Source: Apostichopus parvimensis
Lineage: Eukaryota > Echinodermata > Holothuroidea > Aspidochirotida > Stichopodidae
Reading direction: 5' to 3'
Length of the DNA stretch: 20,502 bases
Assembly (NCBI GenBank): GCA_000934455.1
Contig: KN889437.1
Location: 17,818 to 38,319, forward strand
A program made the translations under genes and the position numbers. Positions 8,162 to 16,983 of the stretch are shown here, piece by piece; position 1 is the stretch's first letter, and every line of letters starts with the position of its first letter. Under the pieces are notes generated by a model. The model was not told the origin of the DNA, searched no databases, and saw only the letters and a list, made by a program, of their open reading frames with translations.

Positions 8162-10032
8162 CACTAGGTCAGATCTCCGACTGTGTACAGTAGTGTGACT
8201 CTTAAATCACCTCCCCGCAATACGGCGCTCAACGTAACAGGTGGTCGCTCAAGAAGTTACAAGGTCAAAAGATTTGGCCAGACGACAATGAAAATTGCTC
8301 AGTTCAATGCGGAAAGGCTTATCAGATAGATACTGTATACTGAAAGCCCATGTCTGTTTCTAAATGATATATACCGTTAAAAAAATTATTTAGTGAAAAA
8401 TGGGATCCAGTCCTTCAGGTCATATCATTTCTTGTCCTACAATTGCCTTAAGATTTGCCCTGTGGTGAAAGCTTGGTCTTGATACAATACACAGGAATGT
8501 ATACAGACTTTGTGCGTATGGCTGTGATTCAAAATATGTCTCAAATAACAAATACATATCGGAACAACATTTTATGAAGAAACCCTAGTTAGGGAATTCT
8601 GGAACGTTTTCTGTCTCCAAAAGATTGCTAACTTGCAATTTCACCAGGAATGTTTCATCTAAATTGCTGAGGTCAAATGTCTCCAGTGGTCAACTTGAGG
8701 AAACCTTGTTTTATAATCTATTGTATCTCCCACAGTGCAGCCTATGAGATTACATTATAATAGGAGAGTCAATTGGCAATTGGAAATTAGCTAAAGGGCA
8801 TCCGTTAACATGAATCAAGAAGTCTCCACCAAATCTCCATTGACTTAAGTGTGTAGGTAACTTACGTTGCGCATACATGCCTGTGCACAGAGGTGTGTAA
8901 TGAAACGTTGTACTGTTTGTACATGCTTAATGTGTTGGAATGGACGATATCATTTTGAATAATCGATATTATATCTTTGCTTCCATTGTTAACTTTTCAG
9001 ACGTATTTCACAATTGTCAAGATTCAGTGCCAAATAAAAACTTCAGGTTTGGGTGTTGTAAGGTTGGGGAAATGACCAGGTGCTGTTTACGAAAATTAAC
9101 TGTTGCCTGGTTTTATGTTTTAAAGGCAACCCAGTCGCAAAATCTTGGGGACCAGGGGGGTCAATTTGCCTGGCGCCTGCTTAATGTACTGTAAATGTAC
9201 GTAATGCTTAATGTACGGCTTGTAGGTGTACCACATTGAGTGGAAGAAGCCTGTTGTCTTTGGTAGCGATCAATCTGTATGTTGAATACAAGACCAGTTT
9301 TCATCTCGGTCATCAGGTGCCATTGTGAATATTGTGTTGATTATATCTCAATGCTTGTGAGGTACTACTTATATTGAAGTATGCTGATCATCCTGGCTAT
9401 ACCCTACAACCTACTGTAGTAAGGGGTTTGAAACCCTATACCCCGTGACCAAGAGGATCCTTGTGATTTTTTTCTGTTGGAGATGCATGCTTTAACATCT
9501 CCAAGAACAAAGAAGCACTAACCCTTAAGTGCAGACAAACAGAAGCTGACACAATAATATATAACTTATATCATTTTTTGTGCAGTATTGAGTGGTTACC
9601 ATGGCAATAGATACTCTAATTGTGACTGTTATTGTTAGGCCTTTTTCACCTATATAGGAGCTTATATTGTTTGATATACCCTAATGCATCATTACAGACC
9701 AAGAAACCTTGGTTCAGAGATGTTGGTCACAGGGAATTAGGTTTCAACCCCACTATAGTGTGTCACATTCAATAAGATTATTCATGTAGCATCATTGAAA
9801 CCACACTGCACTTTTGCTGTCTGGTTATTAATAAAACATTGAACCATCCATATGCAACAACAAAACAATGCAGCATATATTTTGACAGTTAACAGAATGA
9901 TGTAGTTATTTAGTATCAGTATTTTTCTCATATTTTTAGAAAGAAAAACAGATTCACGGAAACGATGGGCAGGAGCTGTTCTGACACGACCCATTCACGC
10001 TTCGTAGACTGTCTGAAGTAAATCATGTGACA
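8162..10032. other. No gene seen upstream of the NACHT gene
   Basis: No coding exon could be supported on either strand. An 84-codon plus frame at 8940-9194 and a 70-codon minus frame at 9782-9994 lack motifs. A small GTTGCCT/AGGCAAC hairpin (9103-9130) lies within the former. The gene's promoter and 5' leader probably fall in or left of this stretch, but no TATA box or start site could be assigned. Confidence 0.45.
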
Positions 10033-10057
10033 ATGGAGCTGACTCCTGAACTTCAAG
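10033..10057 (+). CDS. Tentative first coding exon of the NACHT gene (MELTPELQ)
   Basis: ATG at 10033 sits in good initiation context (A at -3, G at +4). It encodes MELTPELQ plus one base before the candidate donor GTACTG at 10058. That single leftover base matches exactly the two-base start of the NACHT exon at 11136, forming a Glu codon. The frame upstream of the ATG is open back to a TGA at 9982-9984, so a longer exon is possible. If this is the real start, the protein has almost no N-terminal effector domain (no death, CARD or pyrin domain). The donor is only fair, and eight residues carry no family signature, so chance agreement is a real risk. Confidence 0.35.
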
Positions 10058-10173
10058 GTACTGTAGATGCCTTTAACTCTGACATTGTCATTTGTGAATC
10101 TTTACTTTCTTTTGGTAAAAAATGTAACCCCCCCCTGTCTCAATAACACCAGTAATGTTATTAGTGACAAAAA

Positions 10174-10236
10174 GTTTGCGTCCCAGGGACGCAAGCCCCC
10201 GAAAAAGTTTGCGTCCTGTAAAAAAAGCTTGCGTCC
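10174..10236. repeat. TTGCGTCC palindromic repeat cluster 1
   Basis: TTGCGTCC (10176-10183) faces GGACGCAA (10187-10194), forming a short palindrome. Two more direct TTGCGTCC copies follow at 10209-10216 and 10229-10236. A related cluster is at 10900-10940. Both lie in the putative first intron. Confidence 0.8.
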
Positions 10237-10899
10237 CGATCGAAAACCAATTACGTTTATCGTACAGTATGCCCTACTGTTACTAATACTAGTGTAGTAT
10301 CACTGCCTGTACTTTGTGAATGTTATACACAATAGGCCTATATAGGGCAGAAATGCTCAGTGCCTTAGTTTCGCTGTTTTTCAGTCCCTTCCTTGTTGTC
10401 AAAAGGTATACGTACTGTATGTGACGAGGCCTAACGTTATGATATTGGAGTGCACACACATGATAGCCTATACCCTAAATTCACTATCGCTACACAGGGG
10501 AAAGTAACATTGCAAGCCGGTAATTGTTGTTAAACAACATACTCCGTGTTCATTGAGCACTGCAGATGCAAGAATTTTCACAGACAATGGATGGGGACTA
10601 TTAACCAATCAAATCACAGGAATTTTGGAAAAGCATCATTGTCTTTTTTTAGCATGGAAATCTCCGTAATGGAATGTTGTTGTTAACCCTGTACCTTGCG
10701 GTTGATCATTATGATATATTTATTTTCAAACAAATTCAATGATCTGTAGGAGTAGGAGAACTTTTGGTTCTTGTAAGAAGAAGTTGAGGTTTTTGAAAAG
10801 AAATAATGAATGATGTTCATTCAAAAATGTGTTTTGTTATGTTTTCCATTGACCTAGTTGTGAGTGTGTATTCTTGGGGTTTGTTTCTTAAAAATAAGT

Positions 10900-10940
10900 T
10901 TGCGTCCGCCGGACGCAAGCAATTTGAAGAGTTTGCGTCC
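10900..10940. repeat. TTGCGTCC palindromic repeat cluster 2
   Basis: TTGCGTCC (10900-10907) faces GGACGCAA (10911-10918), with another direct copy at 10933-10940. The arrangement (palindrome, then direct copies about 15-30 bp on) repeats that of cluster 1. Confidence 0.8.
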
Positions 10941-11135
10941 CTGGCCAAAACATTGTGTCCAGAATGCAGAATCCTGAGATCGTAACAATGCTGAACACAG
11001 AATAGTAACAAAACTGTATTATCAGTAACAAATAAACAATTGAGATTTACTTGTTCCCATGTGTGCCATTAACTCACTGTTCATAAATTTTAGTCATACA
11101 TGGAACATTAACACGTTGTTACTTTTTGTCTTCAG

Positions 11136-12631
11136 AGAAGAAAATATTCCTGATAGAAGGTCTCAAAAGGACATATAAAGACCAATATGATGCGATTCAA
11201 CCGCTACCATATATAAAAGATAGACTTTATTGTGTGGACGAGGTCTTTGTAGAAGGGGGCGTTGAAGTTTGTCTGGCACCAGAGCTGAGGCGAGGCACCG
11301 GAGGATCATGGGAGCGCTTGGAATCTTACAAAAGTGTTTATACTGACTTCCGGTTTAAATCCAAGAGACGCATTATACAAGGAGAGCCCGGGTATGGTAA
11401 GTCAACGTTAACCCTTCAACTGGCCTACGATTGGTGCAATGACGTATCGGATTCCCCGATGAACAATGTAGAAATACTAATTCTTCTTCGGCTAAGACAA
11501 CTTGGAAGAGTAAAGTCTCTCTTTGGGGCGATTAAGATGTTTCTTCTCTTCCATGAACCCTGTGTTAGCAAACATGAGATTGAAAAGATCATTCACAGTT
11601 GCTCGTCCGTCCACATTATTTTGGATGGATATGACGAGTATCCTGGCATGGGTAGCAATGATAATGATGATGTACACAGGATTATTAAGATGGAACTGTT
11701 TGCAGACTTTGATGTCAGCTTAACGACAAGATATCTTCCAGAATGTCTTAGAAAAGAAACTAAGAGGGCCAAACTAACAGGGTTCGATGACAAAGCTAGA
11801 GAGGAGTACATCCGCAAGGCAGTAGTAGATAACAACGATGAGGCAGTGGAAAAAATAAAACAACGGCTCTACGAAAACTCCATCCTTGCTGATCTTTGCC
11901 AGGTGCCTCTCGTATTTGTGATGTTTGCCCACATGGCTCATGATGAGAGAGACTTCATGATGTTTAAGTCTGTCACACAGTTCTTCCAACACATGATTAT
12001 ATGTTTTTACGACCATCTAAAACAGAAATTTAAAGACAATAAAAGCAACAAGTTATATCTCCATGAAATGGAACATCATAAGCTAGACAAAATAGCTTTC
12101 GAAGGATTAAACAAGGAAAACCAACAATTATCATGGATTAAGACTAAATTTCGTGAAAGAGTCGGGCCAGAATCATATGACCAGTATATTTTAATTGGCA
12201 TTTTGGTCGAAGAAGATGTAGTGAGCGATGATTCTACTGGAGACAATGTGTTGTTTACAACGGAGGTCCGTTTCTATCATAAACTATTCTGTGAATGGTA
12301 TGCAGCCCACCACCTTGTCACTCTTGTAAAGAACGCATACGATATCAAAGATACGCTCAGGTTCTTAGATCCAGTTGATCTTCAGTATCTGTTTAGATTC
12401 GCATGTGGTCTGGATCCCAATGCTGGAAAGAAACTCATCAACTATTTGAAGAGATTACCAGGCGGGGATACCTTTGCCATCCTCTGTATCCTGGAACAAA
12501 CTGGTGATGTCAACGACATTATAGATTCTGTGAAAGCTCTCTGCTCACGTGACGTAAAGATAAAGAGAGGGGACAGCGCTCTTCTTCAAAGATCTACGAC
12601 ACAGTTGCTGGAGGTTGCATCTAACAATGAT
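11136..12631 (+). CDS. NACHT domain exon of a NOD-like receptor-type protein
   Basis: This exon encodes a STAND-class NTPase, the nucleotide-driven oligomerisation switch of NOD-like receptors, expected in the cytosol. In order: a pre-NACHT segment (LKRTYKDQYDAIQPLPYIKD); Walker A GEPGYGKST (11381-11407); Walker B with LDGYDE (DGYDE 11624-11638); a TTR sensor 1 (11723-11731); the helical-domain proline in CQVPL (11903-11911); and FYHKLFCEWYAA (12272-12307), matching the winged-helix/HD2 histidine motif of NLRs. All catalytic residues look intact. The last 41 codons (12509-12631) form module A, which recurs in exon 6. The exon starts after the acceptor TTTTTGTCTTCAG (AG 11134-11135), so the frame's TTG at 11126 is not a start. 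It ends at GAT before the donor GTAAGT (12632-12637), the same place and sequence context as exon 6. The frame runs on to 12718 only by intron read-through. Confidence 0.93.
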
Positions 12632-12637
12632 GTAAGT
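12632..12637 (+). promoter_or_regulatory. Splice donor GTAAGT that ends the NACHT exon
   Basis: GTAAGT directly follows the codons for LLEVASNND. The homologous exon 6 ends LLEVARNHD directly before GTAAGT at 18476. The shared position argues that this donor is used, although the frame stays open for 28 more codons. Confidence 0.85.
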
Positions 12638-12638
12638 A

Positions 12639-12692
12639 GGCCAATAAAAAATAGTCTTTTAAGTTGGCCAATAAAAAATTGTCTTTTAAAAT
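12639..12692 (+). repeat. 27-bp tandem duplication in intron 2
   Basis: GGCCAATAAAAAATAGTCTT at 12639 begins a 27-bp unit repeated from 12666 with few changes. It explains the duplicated PIKNSLL/PIKNCLL in the read-through translation. Confidence 0.85.
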
Positions 12693-13376
12693 TGAAAGAA
12701 GAGAGTAAACCTAAATAAGAATTTTTTAGTTTCTGCATATCTCAACAAATATTGACATTTTTTTTGGCTTAAGTGTCTTGACCCTTGAAATGTATACATT
12801 ACTGTACATGCTGACATCGTACTGTACAGGAAGAGACCTTGTGTCAAAGGCTTCAGGTGTTTTGTAGCTTTGTAATGATGGAATTCATAGCACAATGAAT
12901 TGACTTTGATAAATAAGTCAATTTTATGTAGTTATACCTTCAAAAGTTCTGAAACAATGTAACAAATGACATAGTCATACCGAGTCTGATCACTAGTAAA
13001 AACCATGAGATACTGTATATACTTTAGAATTTCAGAAGGATATTACGGTTTAGAATAAAAACCAAGTTCTCCAAGTATTCAATTAAAAGTTAAATGCTTT
13101 GAGTGATTGAAATTAACCTGGAATAGCAAGCCATATATGTTGGAAGAAATTGTTTAAACCATTTAAGTTATCGCATTAACATTTTGTAACCTCAATTATC
13201 ATTAATATCAATGCATTGTTGGCAATCGATAATATCCAATGGGATGGTCAAAACAGTTATTGGGTAGTTGTTAAACATAAAACTACATAATTGAAATGCA
13301 TAAATATAATAAGACTGTCATGATGTCATCTCGTATATATTAACTTTTGAAGCATCCTGTTTTGTCTCCGTCACAG
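12693..13376 (+). other. Rest of intron 2
   Basis: AT-rich intron sequence with no other feature seen. Its last 39 bases (13338-13376) match 20094-20132 with one difference. Confidence 0.7.
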
Positions 13377-13597
13377 ATTTCAATATCTTGTTTACACCTC
13401 GAGTACTCTTCCATCAAGTTTGTAGGCTACACTATTATACTACACAGCGGGATACCTTTACCAATTCTTCCAACTGTTGAAAAGATTCACATAGCTGGAA
13501 GTAATACACGATATGGCAATACAGGGACATTAACAGAAAAGGATGTTTTGAACTTGTTTCATTACGGAATGAAATGTAGACGTGTCAAGGAGCTGGT
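13377..13597 (+). CDS. NACHT gene exon 3, module B copy 1
   Basis: The exon follows the acceptor GTCTCCGTCACAG and starts in phase 0, matching the end of the NACHT exon. It ends two bases into a codon before the donor GTAAGT (13598). It encodes ISISCLHLEYSSIK, then IPLPILPTVEKIHIAGSN, then LNLFHYGMKCRRVKEL. VEKIHIAGSN and the VKELVFEQLQLP segment that continues into exon 4 have the spacing of leucine-rich-repeat beta strands, so this may be a degenerate LRR-like sensor; that is inference. It is a close paralogue of exon 7 but lacks a 55-codon segment present there. An in-frame TAA follows immediately (13599), so the exon must be spliced. Confidence 0.82.
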
Positions 13598-14581
13598 GTA
13601 AGTAAAACTTCAAGACTTTTAATTGAACATATATGAATAGAGTATACGCAGTTGCATTGTGTTTGCCATATTAAACATAACGCGATACATATACCACTGG
13701 TTTACAACCAACATTTTATACAGGTCTTGTCTTACGAAAATGATGAATTGCTTTTAATGAGTAGTATTTTGTAAATAATTAAGTTTAACACGAATGAAAA
13801 TAATTATAAATAGCCACAGGTGCATGCCTGTGAAAAGATGATATTTTTAATGAGATATATGAATCAAAGAAAGTGTAATTCATCACCTTGATGAACTGTT
13901 CCTTTGGTACTGTCGGTGCATATACCGAGTCTTGCAAGGATATCTTTATATGTTTGGTGATGTTTAACTACATAGGAACTGCATTTGTTCCACAAAATCG
14001 CTGTATGGTAGTAATTTACAAAGCAAACCTATGTTGGATTAAGTGAACACTGTTTATACACTTTGAAGTTTGAAGTCACGTACAGCTTTCCTTGTGTGTG
14101 TATTATAATACAGTACGGTATTCACCAAAACAGGGTACTTTTATTTAGCCTCTGAAGAAGATCCTGCTAGGATCGAAACGTCAGGCCAACTTTTACACAA
14201 GAAAACTTAATGACAGTTGATGTACTTGGGTTGCTGGATAAACAATGTTTTGAAGTTACAGAATCTGGGTGGCCCAAACTAATAGCTATAGTTTCAGGAG
14301 ATATTCGATTATCACAGTAATCAGACATTGAACCCTGATCTTAAGGGCTGCCAGATAGTACAGAATAACTAATGCAACCATTTTCCATATTCACAGTCTA
14401 AAATGAAAACAACACATGATAAATACTTAAATACTATTACTTGCAAGCATCAACTTAATATTCTAACCTAACTTCAATTGCATGCATATTTTCACACAAT
14501 AATAACATATTGCAGGGGCTTGTTGGGGCTTAACTTTTTGTTGAAAAGCTGTTAGGATTTGGCTTTTTTATTCATTTTTAG
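13598..14581 (+). other. Intron 3
   Basis: GTAAGT donor to ATTTTTAG acceptor. It contains a repeat with a hammerhead-like core at 14151-14189. Nothing else was seen. Confidence 0.7.
14151..14189 (+). repeat. CTGAAGA-hairpin-GAAACGTCAGGCC repeat
   Basis: CTGAAGA is followed by a hairpin (GATCC, loop TGCTA, GGATC) and then GAAACGTCAGGCC. CTGANGA and GAAA separated by a stem are the invariant core of hammerhead ribozymes, which Penelope-like retroelements are known to carry. I could not assign stems I and III or a cleavage site, so ribozyme identity is a hypothesis. A related copy lies at 15856-15895. Confidence 0.5.
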
Positions 14582-14658
14582 GTTTGAACAACTTCAGCTG
14601 CCAACCTCCTTCTCACCTGAGACATTTACAGACATAATGAAGACTCAGAATATTCAAG
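14582..14658 (+). CDS. NACHT gene exon 4, module C
   Basis: The acceptor TTCATTTTTAG (AG 14580-14581) leads into 77 bp. The first base completes the Val codon left open by exon 3, and one base remains before the donor GTAAAT (14659). It encodes FEQLQLPTSFSPETFTDIM and then KTQNIQ. Joined to exon 3, the VKELVFEQLQLP pattern resembles an LRR strand followed by a helix. The phase agreement at both ends is the main support. Confidence 0.78.
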
Positions 14659-14904
14659 GTAAATGAGAATGCTCAAGATTAATTGATGACTTTCTATTTG
14701 TTTTATCATCTCCTAAAGTAATGCTTTCCAACTGAAAAATCAAGTATGACATAAGAAATTTAAAGTATATCTATAATAAATTCAGGATGGAAAACTAATA
14801 TGTTAAAAAACTGATATTCAACAGCATAGAGCATCTGCATGTGTGTTGCTATTCATTACTATATCAGAATGTGTGTATTTCATTCTTTTTATATTTTCAT
14901 GTAG

Positions 14905-14963
14905 TTCGTTGGCGTCCGATTGACGTTCACTTTCATTTGGATCAACAGAATGGTCACTGGGAG
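14905..14963 (+). CDS. NACHT gene exon 5, module D
   Basis: The acceptor TTTTCATGTAG (AG 14903-14904) precedes 59 bp. The first two bases complete the codon opened by exon 4, and the exon ends in phase 0 before GTAAGG (14964). It encodes VRWRPIDVHFHLDQQNGHWE. No known domain was recognised, though the alternating hydrophobic IDVHFHL could be a beta strand. The phase 0 end fits exon 6. Confidence 0.75.
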
Positions 14964-15541
14964 GTAAGGGTTTGAGAGCGTTATTTCATCTTCTAAGATC
15001 CATAACCAATGTTACGCAGATGATATTTTAAGATCTTTCTTGCAAATAAGTCAATATCCATAGATTCACACTGTTAACAGTAACAAACAATAAACTACAC
15101 TTCACTAAAACTATTGGAAGTTCGAAATTTATCAAAATGGAGAACAGAGGAAATGCAAGGCACTAAAAACAGGAATGAGATGAGTTCTGTGTAGCTTTCT
15201 GCAATGAGGTAACTCCATCTATGCTTCTTGATGCCGGACGGTTGAAAATATGCCCAACACTTAGCATGGTACGTACACGATGGGGATCACCAGCCATGCA
15301 CTTAAGCAACGGAGGGGCTGTCATAAGGAGTTCTTTGTTTCAATTGCAGTCTCTGAATCTGTTGAGAATTCCCTTTAGGAATCTCTGACCGACACTTCTG
15401 GACAAACTAACTGCACTTTCCATTATTTACACATATTGTTACATTTACGAGCTATGGTTTGTATGTATGTATAACTACAAATGTATATAAAAAGTATAGA
15501 TCAGGAGTAATAGCTCCCATCTACGGCTCTTAAAGGACCTA

Positions 15542-15549
15542 TATGACAG
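15542..15549 (+). repeat. Target site duplication, left copy (TATGACAG)
   Basis: Identical to 16386-16393; it abuts the TAGTG end of the 836-bp element. Confidence 0.86.
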
Positions 15550-15564
15550 TAGTGTTTGACCGAT

Positions 15565-15692
15565 AGTGCAGCACGATATTACAATTTCCCCAGTACCATG
15601 ACATTAGAAATAGTTAATGAAGTTGTAGTAGCAGTGGGCTGAATTCAATAGTTATTCTGCAGGTAATGCCCCCATCACTGATGGCGCTAGGC
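15565..15692 (+). repeat. Dispersed repeat, second copy
   Basis: Matches 3480-3597, with a near-identical core at 15614-15671. Here it forms the left part of an intact hAT-type element. Confidence 0.85.
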
Positions 15693-15855
15693 CTAGCACT
15701 GTATGGAATGTATTTTGTGTTCGACCGATAACCAGTTAGACAGACAATCAGATTATCCACTAAAGAGCCTGTGTAAAAATATGTGTATTCGTTATTTCGT
15801 TAGCTGATATCGAAATATATAATCTGATATAAAAAAAATGTGTAAGAGTAAGTTG

Positions 15856-15895
15856 GCCTGACGTTTCGATCCTGCTTGGATTGAAACTTCAGGCG
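15856..15895. repeat. Palindromic version of the GAAACGTCAGGCC repeat
   Basis: GCCTGACGTTTCGATCC and GGATTGAAACTTCAGGC face each other around TGCTT and pair at 15 of 17 positions. The minus-strand half matches the intron 3 repeat at 14151-14189 (GATCGAAACGTCAGGCCAACTT). Both halves are followed by an AACTTAC-type tail, so this is an inverted double copy. It is nested in the 836-bp hAT-type element. Confidence 0.75.
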
Positions 15896-16385
15896 AACTT
15901 ACTTTCACACATTACACATTTACGTGCGATATACTTTTCACTTTATTTACGTTGGAGTTGCACAGTGATAATGGTTTTAATAGCAGTTGTAAAACCTGTC
16001 CCTAACTTTTTTTTTTCATTTCATAGCCAATGGCTACTATTTTCCCCTTCTGTAGTCTGTATGTCAGCACTGTCATTAACTCGGTGTTGTGGCGGGCTTG
16101 CAATATTGCGACTCCTTGTTATAAACGTACAGCGCCCCATGTACTGTATGTATTACAGTGTTCTTTACTTGCTCCATTAATCTTTACTCTGAAAAGTTAA
16201 GTTGTTCATTTACATCTTTGATTGTATTGGCTTCGAAGTTGGTAATCATGCATAACACTAAATCATACATTAGGCCAGTTCCACGAAAATGATAAAATAA
16301 TCGGTACTCGGCATCAGCCGATTGTCACAGGAATTAATCGGTAATCGGTAAACCGATTATATATCATATAATCGTTCGAACACTA

Positions 16386-16393
16386 TATGACAG
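16386..16393 (+). repeat. Target site duplication, right copy (TATGACAG)
   Basis: Identical to 15542-15549; it abuts the CACTA end of the 836-bp element. Confidence 0.86.
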
Positions 16394-16554
16394 TGCCCTC
16401 TTTTAACACCAAAGATTTTAATTCTGTAACCAATCAATACTTAAAGCTCGTAAGATGGATCAAGCATCAATAAAAACACTCTATATAGAATCCATGTACT
16501 GAATGCCTTAAGGTGGTTTATTTATATTGTTTGATGGTCATTACTCCTCTGTAG

Positions 16555-16582
16555 GCGGGCGGGCAGACGGACGGATGGACAG
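16555..16582 (+). repeat. GGGC/GGAC tetranucleotide-like run
   Basis: GCGGGCGGGCAGACGGACGG and following bases form an imperfect G-rich tetranucleotide run at the edge of the duplicated block that follows. Confidence 0.65.
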
Positions 16583-16584
16583 AA

Positions 16585-16983
16585 TTAATTCATACTTGGT
16601 ATTAATATGTTGGTAGGTAGTGGGTACATGATGATATATGTTCAAGTTGATGTCTTGCATATTTATTCGGGGGTGTCGATTTTCACTAAAATAGTTTGTA
16701 AACACGGTAACTGAACGACGAAAAGTTGGATTGAAGTCATACTTGGTACATATATGCGCCATAGTGAGTAGAAGAGCACTATTGATTTTGGTGCTCATCT
16801 CAAGAATATGAATGAGGTCACAGGGTCAAATGTAAAAATTTTCAGAATTGAATCATACTTTGTGTGAAAGTGTTGGTAGATATCGAGTACATTATAATGT
16901 ATGTTCAGTGTGATATTATGCACATTTATTAGGGGGCAGGGCTTGAGTTGTTATTTGCTAAAAATAGCTTGTAAACATGGTAA
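16585..16983 (+). repeat. Diverged tandem duplication, period about 265-273 bp
   Basis: Copy 1 (16585-16710) and copy 2 (16848-16983) share in order TTCATACTT/ATCATACTT, GTTGGTAG, GTACAT, TATGTTCA, GCA(T/C)ATTTATT, GGGGG and TTGTAAACA(C/T)GGTAA. A partial extra copy of TCATACTTGGTA lies near 16738. An 85-codon minus frame (16541-16798) reads this repeat and is not a gene. Confidence 0.7.

Larger units (their letters stand above)
15550..16385. mobile_element. Non-autonomous hAT-type element, 836 bp, complete ends
   Basis: The left end TAGTGTTTGACCGAT (15550) and the right end ATCGTTCGAACACTA (ending 16385) are inverted repeats matching at 13 of 15 positions. The 8-mer TATGACAG flanks both sides (15542-15549 and 16386-16393). 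Ends of YARNG type with 8-bp duplications indicate hAT. The interior has no transposase; a 99-codon frame at 15881-16180 shows no recognisable motif. Near the right end are repeated AATCGGTA and CCGATT motifs (about 16298-16360), probably subterminal sites. The left part is related to the dispersed repeat at 3480-3597, and a second hairpin repeat is nested at 15856-15895. It sits in intron 5, within the sense gene. Confidence 0.87.

Noticed and set aside
8940-9194. 84-codon plus-strand frame as an upstream exon of the NACHT gene
   Set aside because: No death-fold or other NLR N-terminal motif and no convincing splice sites; it contains a small hairpin.
11126-11135. TTG at 11126 as the start of a 530-residue single-exon protein
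   Set aside because: These bases are the pyrimidine tract and AG of a splice acceptor, and the 3' end is also intronic (conserved donor at 12632).
15881-16180. 99-codon plus-strand frame inside the 836-bp element
   Set aside because: Hydrophobic low-complexity reading of non-coding element sequence that starts in a hairpin repeat.
16541-16798. 85-codon minus-strand frame
   Set aside because: It reads one unit of a diverged tandem repeat plus a G-rich run.
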